Origin: Anaeromyxobacter soli
Lineage (GTDB): Bacteria > Myxococcota > Myxococcia > Myxococcales > Anaeromyxobacteraceae
NCBI RefSeq assembly: GCF_022808855.1
Contig: NZ_JAKZLF010000007.1
Location: 1 to 64,000 of the forward strand
Direction: 5' to 3'
Length of the DNA stretch: 64,000 nt
Shown: in pieces, positions 8,562 to 17,809 of the stretch
How the letters are laid out: the number at the start of each line of letters is the position of its first letter
How positions within the stretch are numbered: the first letter of the stretch is position 1
Position numbers and translations under genes: made by a program
The notes under the pieces: generated by a model
What the model saw: only the letters and a program-made list of their open reading frames with translations
What the model was told of the DNA's origin: nothing
The model's database searches: none

Positions 8562-8915
8562 ATGGCGCCCCAGCTCAAGAAGGTCCCGGCCTGCGGTCCG
8601 GCTCCGGAGCCGAGACAGGAACCCGACCTCCGGCCGGTCGAGGGCTCCGACGCGGACGAGGAGCTGGCGCTCCTCGCGAAGGCGGTCGGGCACCCGGCGC
8701 GGGTCCAGATCCTCCGCCTCCTGGTCCGCCGCGAGGCGTGCGTCTGCGGCGACATCGTCGACGAGCTCCCGCTGGCGCAGTCCACCGTCTCGCAGCACCT
8801 CAAGGTGCTCAAGGAGGCGGGCCTCATCCGCGGCGAGATCGACGGTCCGCGCGTCTGCTACTGCATCGAGCCCCGCACCCTGCGCCGGCTCAAGTCCCTC
8901 GTCGGGAGCCTCTAG
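8562..8915 (+). CDS. arsR: ArsR-family metalloid-responsive repressor
   Basis: A 117-residue winged-helix repressor. [20 protein letters not shown] is followed by EACVCGDIV, the metal-sensing box on helix alpha-3 (ELCVCDL in classical ArsR), and then the recognition helix [16 protein letters not shown]. Binding of As(III) or Sb(III) to the cysteines releases DNA in this family. Two more cysteines occur in VCYCIEP near the C-terminus and one near residue 11, which could change metal selectivity. It is the first gene of arsR-acr3-arsC; the acr3 ATG follows the stop by 3 nt. Confidence 0.93.
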   Translation: MAPQLKKVPACGPAPEPRQEPDLRPVEGSDADEELALLAKAVGHPARVQILRLLVRREACVCGDIVDELPLAQSTVSQHLKVLKEAGLIRGEIDGPRVCYCIEPRTLRRLKSLVGSL

Positions 8916-8918
8916 CCC

Positions 8919-10064
8919 ATGTCCGAAGCCACCCTCGTCGCGCCGGCGCGCGCCGGCGTGACCCGTCGCCTCTCGTTCCTCGACCGCTACCTGACGCTCT
9001 GGATCTTCCTCGCCATGGGCGCGGGCGTGGCGCTCGGCTTCCTCGTGCCGGGCGTCGTCCCCATGCTCGAGCGGATGTCGGTCGGGACGACCTCGATCCC
9101 GATCGCGGTGGGCCTCGTCCTGATGATGTACCCGCCCCTCGCGAAGGTCCGCTACGAGGAGCTGCCGCGGGTCTTCCGGAACGGGAAGGTGCTCGCGCTC
9201 TCCCTCGTCCAGAACTGGATCGTGGGACCGTTGCTCATGTTCGCGCTGGCCGTGATCTTCCTGCGCGACCGCCCCGAGTACATGGTCGGCCTCATCCTCA
9301 TCGGCCTCGCGCGCTGCATCGCGATGGTCATCGTCTGGAACGACCTCGCCAGGGGCGACACCGAGTACTGCGCCGGGCTCGTCGCGTTCAACTCGATCTT
9401 CCAGGTGCTGTTCTTCTCGGTCTACGCCTGGGTCTTCATCACGGTCCTGCCGCGCTGGCTCGGCCTCGCCGGCGCCGAGGTCCACATCACCATCGGCGAG
9501 ATCGCGAAGAGCGTCTTCGTCTACCTCGGCGTCCCCTTCCTGGCCGGGATGGCGAGCCGCTTCGGCCTCCGCGCCTGGAAGGGCGAGGCGTGGTACCGCG
9601 GGGTCTTCATCCCGCGCATCTCGCCCATCACGCTCGTCGCCCTCCTCTTCACCATCGTCGTGATGTTCTCGCTCAAGGGCGAGACCATCGTGCAGGTGCC
9701 GCTCGACGTGGTGCGGATCGCGATCCCGCTCCTCGTCTACTTCGTCGTCATGTTCTTCGTCTCGTTCTTCATGAGCCGGAAGGTGGGGGCGAGCTATGGC
9801 CAGACCGCCACCCTCTCCTTCACGGCCGCGTCGAACAACTTCGAGCTCGCCATCGCGGTGGCGGTCGCGACCTTCGGGATGGCGCACGGCGCGGCGTTCG
9901 CGGCGGTGATCGGGCCGCTCGTCGAGGTGCCGGTGCTCATCGGCCTCGTCACGGTCGCCCTCGGGCTCCGCGACCGCTTCTTCCCGGGCGAGACGGCGGA
10001 GCTCGCGGGCGTGAAGAACTGTGCGGGGAGCGTCGGCCCGTTGCGCGGGAAGGCGAGCCCGTGA
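8919..10064 (+). CDS. acr3: Arsenite efflux transporter Acr3
   Basis: A 381-residue inner-membrane protein of the Acr3 (bile/arsenite/riboflavin transporter) family with about ten hydrophobic segments. Family marks are [17 protein letters not shown] near residue 70, [19 protein letters not shown]-like sequence near 132-145 containing the Cys associated with arsenite transport, and the late [18 protein letters not shown]. It expels As(III) using the proton gradient. It starts 3 nt after arsR, and its stop overlaps the arsC GTG by 3 nt, so the operon is tightly coupled. Confidence 0.95.
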   Translation: MSEATLVAPARAGVTRRLSFLDRYLTLWIFLAMGAGVALGFLVPGVVPMLERMSVGTTSIPIAVGLVLMMYPPLAKVRYEELPRVFRNGKVLALSLVQNWIVGPLLMFALAVIFLRDRPEYMVGLILIGLARCIAMVIVWNDLARGDTEYCAGLVAFNSIFQVLFFSVYAWVFITVLPRWLGLAGAEVHITIGEIAKSVFVYLGVPFLAGMASRFGLRAWKGEAWYRGVFIPRISPITLVALLFTIVVMFSLKGETIVQVPLDVVRIAIPLLVYFVVMFFVSFFMSRKVGASYGQTATLSFTAASNNFELAIAVAVATFGMAHGAAFAAVIGPLVEVPVLIGLVTVALGLRDRFFPGETAELAGVKNCAGSVGPLRGKASP

Positions 10065-10513
10065 CCGGCGCGGACTGGCGGCGCGAGGCGGAGGAGCTCC
10101 GCAGGCTCGGGCCGCGCCACGTCCTGTTCCTCTGCGTCGCGAACTCCGCTCGCAGCCAGATGGCCGAGGGCATCGCGCGTTCGCTCGCGCCCGCCGGGGT
10201 GACCGTGTCGTCGGCGGGCTCGCAGCCCTCGCGCGTGAACCCGCTCGCCGTGCGCGCGCTCGCCGAGATCGGCCTCGACATCGCCGCCCACCGCTCGAAG
10301 AGCGTGGAGGCGATCCCTCCCCACACCGTCGACGCGGTCGTCACGCTCTGCGCCGAGGAGGTCTGCCCGGCCTTCCTGGGGAAGGCGCGCCGCGTCCACT
10401 GGGGCCTCCCCGATCCCGCCGGCGCGGGAGGCCCGGAGGAGGACCGGCTCCAGGCGTTTCGCGACGTCCGCGACGAGCTCCGCCGCCGCCTCGCGGTCGT
10501 CTTCGGGCGGTAG
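10061..10513 (+). CDS. arsC: Arsenate reductase, low-molecular-weight phosphatase (thioredoxin-coupled) type
   Basis: A 150-residue protein tyrosine phosphatase-fold arsenate reductase. The P-loop [17 protein letters not shown] carries the nucleophilic Cys and Arg (C-x5-R). A second Cys lies in [14 protein letters not shown], giving the Cys-x6-Cys relay used with thioredoxin, and WGLPDPAG is the conserved general-acid loop. It reduces As(V) to As(III) for export by Acr3. The GTG at 10061 overlaps the acr3 stop. The first 15 or so residues are an extra N-terminal extension relative to minimal ArsC. Confidence 0.93.
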   Translation: MTGADWRREAEELRRLGPRHVLFLCVANSARSQMAEGIARSLAPAGVTVSSAGSQPSRVNPLAVRALAEIGLDIAAHRSKSVEAIPPHTVDAVVTLCAEEVCPAFLGKARRVHWGLPDPAGAGGPEEDRLQAFRDVRDELRRRLAVVFGR

Positions 10514-10524
10514 CCGTCCGAGCC

Positions 10525-13500
10525 TCACGATCCCGGCCGCTCGCAGGCGAGCCGCAGCACCTCGCCGTCCGCCGTCCCGGCCAGGATCACCTCGTCCGCC
10601 CCCGCCCACACCGCCGACACGGCGAGGCGCTCGAGCCCGCGCGGCCTCCCCGCGCCGAGCCCCGCCTCCCGCGTCCGAGCGAAGACGAGCCCGCCGCCCT
10701 GCGTCCCGACCACCACCCCCTCGCCGGTCGCCGCGGCGGCGTTCGGGTTCACCTCGTTCGCGCGGGCGTCGGCGAGCCTCAGCGCGGCGACGCCCCCGTC
10801 CCGCGCGAGCCGCACGAGCCCGCCGTCGTCGGTGCCGGCGAGCGCGCCGTCGCCGAGCGGCGCGAGCGCGGTGACGACGTTCGTCGCGGCGCCCGGCGCG
10901 CCGAACACGAGCGGGTGCCAGGCGGCCGTCCGCGCGAGGAGCGGCGCGTCGAGGTTCGCGAGCGGCAGCGCGTAGGCGCCGGAGGCCGTCCCGATCCAGA
11001 GCTCGGTCGCCGTCGCGGCGAGCGCGGTGGCGCGGATCGGCTCGCCGTCCGGGCCGGTCACCGCCATCGGCTCGGCGCCGCGGTCCGCCGAGACGCGGAA
11101 GACGCCGCGCGCCGTCCCGGCGTAGAGCCGCGCTCCCGCGCGCGCGAGCGCCGTGACGCCCTCTCCCCGTAGCAGCACGAGCGCCTCCCGCGGCCCGTCG
11201 AGCGCCACGAGCCCGCCCTGCGTCGCCGCCCACACGAGCCCGTCGTGCTCCGCGAGCGCGTTCACGAACCGCTCGCGCCCCTCGAGCCCGGGGACCGCTT
11301 CCGCGGCGCCGTCAGGCCCGAGCCACACGACGCCGTCGTCGAAGGTGCCGACCACCGTCGCGCCGTCGGCGGCGGCGAGCACGGCGGTGACCCGCCGGCC
11401 GAGTCGCGCGAGCGGCGCGCTCGCGCAGGGCGGCAGCTCCGCGAGCGCGGCGGCCGGCGCCGGCGCGAGCGACGCGTCGCTCAGGGCGGGGAGCGCGAGG
11501 TGACGGAGCCGGGCCCGGTCGCTCCAGGCGAGCGCACCCGCGCTGGCCGCGAGGAGCGCCCCGCCCGCGAGGAGGGCGCCGAAGAGGAGTCGCGTTCCGC
11601 CGCGACGGCCGCCGCCCCGGTGGCGCGGCGCGAGCGCCGGTGCGGGGGCGGGTGCGAGCGCCGGGCCGAGCGCGAGGGCGAGGAGCTCCGCGCGACGGCG
11701 GCCCTGGCGAGCGGCCCCGAGGCCGAGGATCGCCGCGGCGAGGCCGGCCGCGCCGAGGGCGAGGAGCGCGAGCCCGGCGCCGGCCCCCGCGAGCAGCATC
11801 GGACCCGCTGCGTCCGGCGCGCCCGGCGGGGGCAGCGGGAGGAGCGTGAGCGCCACCCTGCGGCGGCTCACGTTGCCCGCCGCGTCGGAGGCCACCACCT
11901 CGAGGTCCGCCGCGCCCGCCCCGGCTCCGGCCGGGACGTGGAGCTCGGCCACCCAGGCCCCGAGCGGCCCCTCCATCCGCGCCCGCGCGAGCTCCCCCCA
12001 CGGCGCGCGCACGAGCACCTCCTTCACCTCCATCGCGCCCTTCACCGCGTTCGCGAGGCCGCCGGGGCGCCTCGAGAGCGCCGGGAGCCGGGAGACGGCC
12101 AGCGACGGCTTGAGCGCGAGGCGGATCGCCTCGCCGGGCGCGGCGGTCGCCGGCGCGGAGAGCACCGCGATCGCGGCGGGCGTCGTGTCGACGCGGATGG
12201 GGGCGGTCCGCTCCTCGCGCCGGCCGTCCGCGTGCCGGATCGTGATCCTGGCGTCGTAGCTCCCGTCCGGCCAGGCGGGCGGGACGAGGAAGCGCAGCAC
12301 GAAGTCGCCACGGAGCGGATCGCGGATCGCCTCGCGTGGCGCGGCCTCGAAGGGGAGCGCGACCGACACCGAGCGCGCGCCGGGCGCCGCGACGCGCAGC
12401 TCCGGGTCGCCGGGCTTCACGCGCGCGGGGGCGAGGTCCACCTCGGAGGCGGGGCCGAAGATGCCCTCATGGGAGACGCCCTCGGGGAGCTCGTTCGGCA
12501 CGAGCGCCTGCGCGAGCGGCAGCGACGGGTCGACGCGCAGCGCCCGCTCCACCGCGACGAACGAGGTGTAGGGCGTCACGAGCTTGAAGCGCAGCGCGAG
12601 GGCGACCGTCTCCTCGATGGCGGACGCGGGTGGCGCCATGGGCTCCGCGGTGAGGAGGTCCTCGATGCGGCGGCGCGCCCAGAGCGTCCCGAGGATCGGC
12701 TGAGCCGTCCCCTCGCCCGCGTCCACCCGCGCCTCGGCGACCTCGATGCGCGAGGCCCACGGCGCCTCGCCGAGCCGGCCGCGCAGCACGAGGTGCGTCG
12801 GCGCCCCGCGCCGGACTCGCCCCGCGACCACGAGCGGCTGCCCGGCGAAGAGATCCGGCAGGCGCGCCGGCAGGAGCTCGGTCACCTCGGCGCCCTCGAA
12901 CCCGACCTCGAGATCGGTGAGCACCGGCCGGTCGATCCGCTTGAAGAGGCGCGCCACCGCCGCGTCCGGCGCCTCGTCGAGCGACACCACCTCCGAGGCG
13001 CCGCGTCCGGCCCGGCCCACGCCCTCCACCAGGTAGCGGTTCACCGACGTGCCGATGCCGAACCCGAACACCCGCGCCCGGCCGCGGAGGGCCTCCACCG
13101 CCTGGATGATCTCGGTCTCGTTGCCGATGAAGCCGTCGGTGCAGAACACCACCATGCGCAGCCTCCGCGGGTCCTCCGGCGGCGTGAGCGCGGCGCGGAC
13201 CCCCTCGAGCATCTCGGTGCCGCCGCCGCCCTGGAGCCCGGCGAGCCACGCCTTCGCGCGCGCCACCGCCGAGGGGGTGGCGGGGAGCGGCGCCTCGCTC
13301 ATGGCCTGCGCGGCGCCGTCGAAGGCGACGATCTGGAAGGTGTCATCCGGCCCCATCGCGTCGAGCGCGCGCAGGACGAGCGCGCGCAGCCGATCGAAGG
13401 GCGCGCCCATCATCGAGCCCGACTTGTCGAGGAGGAACACGAGCTCCTTCGGGCGCACGAGCGCGGGCGCGATCTCCGCCGGCGGCTGCACGAAGAGCAT

Positions 13501-14583
13501 GAGGAAGTCCTCGCCCTTCTCGCGCTGCACGACCGCGTGCGCCGCCGGCGCGGCGCCCGCAGGCCGCCAGGTGAGCACGAAGTCCTTGTTCGGGATCCGG
13601 TCGTCCTCCGCGAGGGCGACGATCCGCGCGCCGCCGGGCTCGAGCCCGGTCACGGCGCGATGGCTGCGCGTCTCGACGTCGTCGAACGCGCCCCCGGGGA
13701 CCAGCCGGACGAGGATGTCGACGTCGTGGCCGGAGCGCGTGCCCGGCGGCACGACGGGCGGCGTCACGCGCGACGCGTCGGGGACGCGATCGGTGTCGGG
13801 GGCCCAGCCCGGGCCCGCGGCGCCGGCGGCGAGCCGCTCGCCGGGCACGTAGCGCGGGCCGATGGTGGTCGGGAAGTGGAACGCGTAGCGCCCGTCGTCG
13901 AAGGGGACCTCGTGGACGTAGCGCAGCACGACCGCGACGGTCTCTCCGGGCGGCACGTTCGCGACCGACTGGGTGAACAGGTTCGGCCGCTCCTGCTCGG
14001 TGAGCGCGGCGGTGCGGCCCTCGCGCTTCGCCGCCTCGTACGTCCGGCGCGCCTCCTCGCGGCGGCGGACCTCCGAGAGCACCACCCGATCGCCGATGCG
14101 GAACAGCATGTCCGTGACCGCGGCGTTGGCCGGGAGCGGGAACGCGTAGATCGCCTCGAGCCGGTCGGACGAGGGGTTCGCGTAGAACTGGGTCACCTCG
14201 ACGCGGGCCACGTTCCCCGTGACCTGCGCCACGACGCGGGTGTGGACGAGCGGGAACTCGAGGAGCGCCTTCCCGTCGGGGGTGCGCCCGGTGAGACGCG
14301 GCGTGAACATCGCCGCCGCCTCCTCTCCCGCGGCGGCGGGCGAGGGCTCGAGCGTCTCCGTCGAGGGGAGCGCCGCGACGAGCGCGGCGAGGCGGACGAG
14401 GTCCGCGCGCGGCAGCCGGGCGCGCTCCCCGGCGGGCGCGGCCGGGGGCGGCGGCGGGTGGGCGGTGGACGGGACGTCCCGCGGCGCCTGGCGCGAGCAG
14501 GCGAGCGCGAGCACGGCGAGGACGGTGACGAGGCGGGAGCGGTTCGGGTGCAAGGCGGACGACGGGCGCATTGGGCCCTCCAT
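10525..14583 (-). CDS. Large VIT/VWA lipoprotein with membrane segments and C-terminal beta-propeller
   Basis: A 1352-residue envelope protein. The N-terminus is a lipoprotein signal (MRPSSALHPNRSR, a hydrophobic core, lipobox LALAC). A VIT domain (inter-alpha-trypsin inhibitor type) spans about 85-215, with SEVRRREEARRTYEAAKREG typical of it. A VWA domain at about 345-500 has an intact MIDAS (DKSGSMMG, GGGTEM, CTDGFIG). After an Ig-like region, two hydrophobic segments lie near 950 and 1015. The last 300 residues hold repeats such as GTFDDGVVWLGPDG and WAATQGGLVALDG, like the propeller of sensor kinases. The ATG at 14583 has AAGGAG 6 nt upstream. VIT-VWA proteins are thought to mediate metal-dependent adhesion or assembly; the propeller addition is unusual. 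It converges on arsC. Confidence 0.85.
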   Translation of the reverse strand: MEGPMRPSSALHPNRSRLVTVLAVLALACSRQAPRDVPSTAHPPPPPAAPAGERARLPRADLVRLAALVAALPSTETLEPSPAAAGEEAAAMFTPRLTGRTPDGKALLEFPLVHTRVVAQVTGNVARVEVTQFYANPSSDRLEAIYAFPLPANAAVTDMLFRIGDRVVLSEVRRREEARRTYEAAKREGRTAALTEQERPNLFTQSVANVPPGETVAVVLRYVHEVPFDDGRYAFHFPTTIGPRYVPGERLAAGAAGPGWAPDTDRVPDASRVTPPVVPPGTRSGHDVDILVRLVPGGAFDDVETRSHRAVTGLEPGGARIVALAEDDRIPNKDFVLTWRPAGAAPAAHAVVQREKGEDFLMLFVQPPAEIAPALVRPKELVFLLDKSGSMMGAPFDRLRALVLRALDAMGPDDTFQIVAFDGAAQAMSEAPLPATPSAVARAKAWLAGLQGGGGTEMLEGVRAALTPPEDPRRLRMVVFCTDGFIGNETEIIQAVEALRGRARVFGFGIGTSVNRYLVEGVGRAGRGASEVVSLDEAPDAAVARLFKRIDRPVLTDLEVGFEGAEVTELLPARLPDLFAGQPLVVAGRVRRGAPTHLVLRGRLGEAPWASRIEVAEARVDAGEGTAQPILGTLWARRRIEDLLTAEPMAPPASAIEETVALALRFKLVTPYTSFVAVERALRVDPSLPLAQALVPNELPEGVSHEGIFGPASEVDLAPARVKPGDPELRVAAPGARSVSVALPFEAAPREAIRDPLRGDFVLRFLVPPAWPDGSYDARITIRHADGRREERTAPIRVDTTPAAIAVLSAPATAAPGEAIRLALKPSLAVSRLPALSRRPGGLANAVKGAMEVKEVLVRAPWGELARARMEGPLGAWVAELHVPAGAGAGAADLEVVASDAAGNVSRRRVALTLLPLPPPGAPDAAGPMLLAGAGAGLALLALGAAGLAAAILGLGAARQGRRRAELLALALGPALAPAPAPALAPRHRGGGRRGGTRLLFGALLAGGALLAASAGALAWSDRARLRHLALPALSDASLAPAPAAALAELPPCASAPLARLGRRVTAVLAAADGATVVGTFDDGVVWLGPDGAAEAVPGLEGRERFVNALAEHDGLVWAATQGGLVALDGPREALVLLRGEGVTALARAGARLYAGTARGVFRVSADRGAEPMAVTGPDGEPIRATALAATATELWIGTASGAYALPLANLDAPLLARTAAWHPLVFGAPGAATNVVTALAPLGDGALAGTDDGGLVRLARDGGVAALRLADARANEVNPNAAAATGEGVVVGTQGGGLVFARTREAGLGAGRPRGLERLAVSAVWAGADEVILAGTADGEVLRLACERPGS

Positions 14584-14783
14584 TCCCCGCTCCTTGAGCA
14601 ACGGGCGTGCCCCGCACGAATTCGCGGAGCGCCAGGGCATTCCGCACGCTGTGTCCAGCCGGCCACGTGGCGGAGGACGGGGAGACGCGGGCCGGCCCCG
14701 GGGCCGCGCGCGCGCGAAGCGTTGAAGATGGACGCCTCCCTCGCGACATTGACGTCGAGGTGCGGCCAACGGAGGGAACGACG

Positions 14784-15269
14784 ATGGGGATGCTCGACGC
14801 GCTGCTCGAGGGGCTCGGCCGGGAGAGCTTCGAGGACTTCACGCGCCGCTGGGAGCGGGGCGCTCCCTGGGACGCGCTCAGGGACGAGGAGACGATCGCG
14901 AACTACGACCGCGTGGCCGACGAGATCGGCCCGGCGGAGTTCCAGGAGGCGGCGCTCGCGAGCGTCGAGCGGCTCTCGCCGGAGGAGCGCCGTCGCTTCG
15001 TGTCCGAGCTGCAGCGCAGCGCGCGCAGGGCGGACGTGAACTATCCCGGCGTCCACGACGAGGGGCTCGAGGAGCCGCAGGCGCTCGCGGCGCTCCTCTC
15101 GCGCATGCACGGCGAGCGTCGCGGCATGATCCGCCAGCTCCTCGCCGCCAACGAGTCGACGCCCGCCACGAGCGGCCTCCTGTCGAGTCCGGTCGCAGGA
15201 GCGGTCCTCGCCGGCGTCGCCGTCATGGCCGTCCGCCAGTTCACGAACCGCTCCAGCCGCAAGCGCTGA
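14784..15269 (+). CDS. Hypothetical protein with C-terminal hydrophobic segment
   Basis: A 161-residue protein of no family I recognise. The first 110 residues are acidic/basic helical sequence (FTRRWERGAPWDAL, YDRVADEIGPAEFQEAAL) without signal peptide. A short hydrophobic Gly/Ala/Val stretch lies near 140-152 (VAGAVLAGVAVMAV), followed by a basic tail ending NRSSRKR, suggesting a C-terminal membrane anchor or association. GGAGGG sits 7 nt before the ATG at 14784, which fixes the start. It is divergent from the VIT/VWA gene across 200 bp. Confidence 0.7.
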   Translation: MGMLDALLEGLGRESFEDFTRRWERGAPWDALRDEETIANYDRVADEIGPAEFQEAALASVERLSPEERRRFVSELQRSARRADVNYPGVHDEGLEEPQALAALLSRMHGERRGMIRQLLAANESTPATSGLLSSPVAGAVLAGVAVMAVRQFTNRSSRKR

Positions 15270-15493
15270 TCGTGGCCGGCGAGGTGTCGAGGATCTCAAC
15301 GCCCGGTCCCTCGCGACCGTCGAGCAGTCGAGACCGCCAGGCCGCGCCGGTTCACCTGCAGCGGAACCCCGCCGGAGCCCCTCGCGTGCCGGTCCCCTGG
15401 TGCGGTGGGTCCGTGTTGGGAGGTGCTGCACCCAGCGTGCGACATTAGACCGCTGGTCATCCGCTCCGCCGCGCGACGCGCGGCTCCGCGCCC

Positions 15494-15751
15494 ATGTCGA
15501 CCTTCGCCCGCCGGCTCTCGCTCTGGAAGCTCCTCGCCACCGCGAGCGAGCCGCTCTCGCTCGCGGACCTCGCGCGCCGCTGCGGCGTGTCCAAGAACAC
15601 CGCGCAGCGCGACCTCGACGCGCTCTCGGCGGCGGGCGTGGGCGTCGTGGAGGAGCGCCGCGGGCAGCGGCTCTACTTCAGCCTGGCGCCGGGCGAGTGG
15701 GCGCCCTCCGCCGGGCACAGGTCCGCTGCTCGGAGCGAGCGCCGGCGCTGA
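15494..15751 (+). CDS. Small winged-helix DNA-binding protein
   Basis: An 85-residue protein made almost only of a DeoR/HTH_11-like helix-turn-helix. SLWKLLATASEPLSLADLARRCG is followed by the recognition helix VSKNTAQRDLDALSAAGV and a short wing (EERRGQRLYFSL). This form is commonly fused to a WYL or sugar-binding sensor domain; here it ends after the wing. It is either a stand-alone repressor or a truncated regulator. A hairpin with six Ts lies about 95 bp downstream and probably ends its transcript. Confidence 0.75.
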   Translation: MSTFARRLSLWKLLATASEPLSLADLARRCGVSKNTAQRDLDALSAAGVGVVEERRGQRLYFSLAPGEWAPSAGHRSAARSERRR

Positions 15752-15846
15752 CCGAGGACCCCGAGGCTACTCCCGGCAAAACACCACAGGCGACCACCCC
15801 ATTTGCTGGAGCGGTGGTGTGATACCAAGGGATCCGCCGGGGGGGA

Positions 15847-15890
15847 GGGCCGTGACGGGCGCCAAGCGCGCCGCGCCACGGCCCTTTTTT
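15847..15890 (+). terminator. Rho-independent terminator with 8-bp stem and T6, behind a second hairpin
   Basis: GGGCCGTG (15847-15854) pairs perfectly with CACGGCCC (15877-15884), followed directly by TTTTTT (15885-15890). The 22-nt loop is itself GC-rich and could pair further. Just upstream, ACACCAC (15781-15787) and GTGGTGT (15814-15820) form another hairpin. The simplest reading is the terminator of the winged-helix gene; a short structured RNA is possible. Confidence 0.75.
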
Positions 15891-16031
15891 GTTGCCTGTC
15901 GCGCTTTCGGCCAGGAACGCGCGGCCCGCCAAGGACGTGCGTGCGGCGAATGGGCCCGTTCTTATGAAGGGCCCTGATGGCGGCCCTCGCTCAGGCTCCA
16001 GGTGCGCGGGTGAGGCCAGGGAGGGGCGAGC

Positions 16032-16778
16032 TTGAAGATCGGCACCTGGAACGTGAACGGCATCCGCGCGCGGGAGGCGCAGGTCGCGGAGTGGATCGCG
16101 CGCGAGCGGCCGGACGTGGTCTGCCTGCAGGAGATCAAGGCGCCACCGGCGCGCGTTCCCCCCTCGCTCTGCGAGCTCGAGGGCTACTGGTGCCTGTGGC
16201 ACGGGGCGACCGCGTACTCCGGGGTCGGCCTCCACGTCCGGCGCGAGGTCGCGCCCGAGCGCCCCGCGTTCACGCACCCCGACTTCGATCTCGAGACCCG
16301 CATCGCCGTCGCCGAGGTGGCGGGCGTCACCGTCGCGTCCGTGTACGTCCCGAACGGCGGCAAGGACTTCGCTGCGAAGCTCCGCTTCCTGGAGGCGCTG
16401 GATCGCTGGGTGGAGGCGGCGTGCGCCGCCGGCCGCCCGCTCGTCATCGCCGGCGACCTGAACGTCGCCCGCACCGACCAGGACGTCCACCCCAAGGAGC
16501 GGAAGGCGGGCGCCATCGGCCAGCGCCCGGAGGAGCGCGCCCTCATCGAGCAGATCCTGTCGCACGGCCTCGTCGACCTCGGCCGCGCGATGGATCCCAA
16601 GAACGAGGGGCTGTTCACCTACTGGGCGCCCTGGCGGAACCTTCGCCAGCGCAACATCGGCTGGCGGATCGACTACGTGCTCGCGAGCGCCGCGCTCGCG
16701 AGCCGGGCGACGCGCTGCGCGGTCCTCGCCGACTTCGGCACGAGCGATCACGCGCCGGTGGTCGCCGAGCTGCCGTGA
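16032..16778 (+). CDS. xthA: Exodeoxyribonuclease III (AP endonuclease)
   Basis: A 248-residue exonuclease III-type enzyme that cuts DNA at abasic sites and trims 3' blocked ends in base excision repair. The N-terminal TWNVNGIRAR, the metal-binding Glu in VCLQEIKAP, the catalytic Tyr segment SVYVPNGGKD, the active GDLNVARTDQDVH and the C-terminal SDHAPVVAE are all present. The start is TTG at 16032, with a purine-rich GGGAGGGGCGAG just upstream and no better ATG; the homology begins at codon 2. It stands as a single gene convergent with the DUF72 gene (28 bp apart). Confidence 0.93.
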   Translation: MKIGTWNVNGIRAREAQVAEWIARERPDVVCLQEIKAPPARVPPSLCELEGYWCLWHGATAYSGVGLHVRREVAPERPAFTHPDFDLETRIAVAEVAGVTVASVYVPNGGKDFAAKLRFLEALDRWVEAACAAGRPLVIAGDLNVARTDQDVHPKERKAGAIGQRPEERALIEQILSHGLVDLGRAMDPKNEGLFTYWAPWRNLRQRNIGWRIDYVLASAALASRATRCAVLADFGTSDHAPVVAELP

Positions 16779-16806
16779 CCCGGGCAACAGCGTTGGGGGC
16801 GGCGCG

Positions 16807-17664
16807 TCAGACGAAGGGGCGGAGCGCCTCGGGATAACGCGCCACGAGCCCCGGCGGCGCCTCCACCCGCCGGCGCCTCACCATGGCCTCGAGCATCGTG
16901 GCGTTCGCGGGCGCCTTCCCCTCGAAGTGGTTGTTCGTGACGACGTAGACGTCGGGCTGCGCCGGGGCGGCCTCGAGCGCGCGGATGCGCTCGACCCAGG
17001 GCTCGAGCTCGCGCGCGGTGTAGAGGTAGTCGTAGCGGGCATCGCGGCCCGCGTCCTTCCGGAACCAGTCCTTCCAGTTCCTCCCGTGGACCCTCACGTA
17101 GGCGACCGCCGAGGTGACGGCGGCGCCGGGCCGGATCGAGCGGTGGAAGAGCGGCTGGTCGACGTTCACGATCCCGACCGCCGCCTCGGCGAGCTCGGCG
17201 TGGACCTCCGGGACGTCCCACGAGTCGTGGCGCACCTCGAGGACGAGCGGCAGCCCCGCGAAGGCGCGGAAGAGCCCGCGCAGCCACTCCTCGTTGCCGT
17301 CCGTCCGCTTGAACGACCAGGGGAACTGGAGCAGCGCCGCCCCGAGCTTCCCGGCCGCGTGCAGCGCGTCGAGCGCCGCGCGCGCCTCCTCGACCTCCTT
17401 CGTCCCGTACGGCTCCCCGCGCTCGTGCGTGAAGCGGCGCCAGACCTTCGCGCCGAAGCGGAACGTGGGGACGTCCGCGACGCGCTCGAGCCAGCGCGCC
17501 GCCACCTGCGCGGAGAACGGCCGGTAGAAGGTCGCGTTCACCTCCACCGTCCCGTAGTAGCCGGCGAGGAAGCGGAGCCGGTCGAACCCGCGCGGCTCGG
17601 GCCTGGGGTAGACGATCCCGCCCCAGTCCACGTACTCCCACCCCGCGGGCCCGAATCGGATCAC
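16807..17664 (-). CDS. DUF72 family protein
   Basis: A 285-residue TIM-barrel-like DUF72 protein. Typical segments are IRFGPAGWEYVDW at the start, EVNATFYRPFS, FGAKVWRRFTHER, LQFPWSFKRT, LEVRHDSWD and a late YVVTNNHFEGKAPANA. The biochemical role of DUF72 is not established. The GTG at 17664 is preferred, since the family begins at that point and GGAG lies 5 nt upstream; the open frame continues up to 17841 without similarity. The divergent FHA-GGDEF gene starts about 145 bp away. Confidence 0.88.
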   Translation of the reverse strand: MIRFGPAGWEYVDWGGIVYPRPEPRGFDRLRFLAGYYGTVEVNATFYRPFSAQVAARWLERVADVPTFRFGAKVWRRFTHERGEPYGTKEVEEARAALDALHAAGKLGAALLQFPWSFKRTDGNEEWLRGLFRAFAGLPLVLEVRHDSWDVPEVHAELAEAAVGIVNVDQPLFHRSIRPGAAVTSAVAYVRVHGRNWKDWFRKDAGRDARYDYLYTARELEPWVERIRALEAAPAQPDVYVVTNNHFEGKAPANATMLEAMVRRRRVEAPPGLVARYPEALRPFV

Positions 17665-17809
17665 AGGCCCTCCGCGTAACACCGCGCCCCGCCTCGCGGC
17701 AGGGCTCGCCCGGGTTCCAGCCATTCCGCCTCGTCGTGCGGCCCCGGGACTCCTCGCCGGTCGCTGTCCGGGGTCCTCCCGGAGTAGAATCCCGCGCGGG
17801 GGTGGGACC

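Noticed and set aside
15845-15872. GGCCGTGACGGGCGCC resembles the start of the ZTP (pfl) riboswitch
   Set aside because: The rest of the motif (CCGCCUGGGCA-type half and pseudoknot) is missing, the segment is the terminator stem and loop, and the next gene is xthA, not a folate or purine gene.
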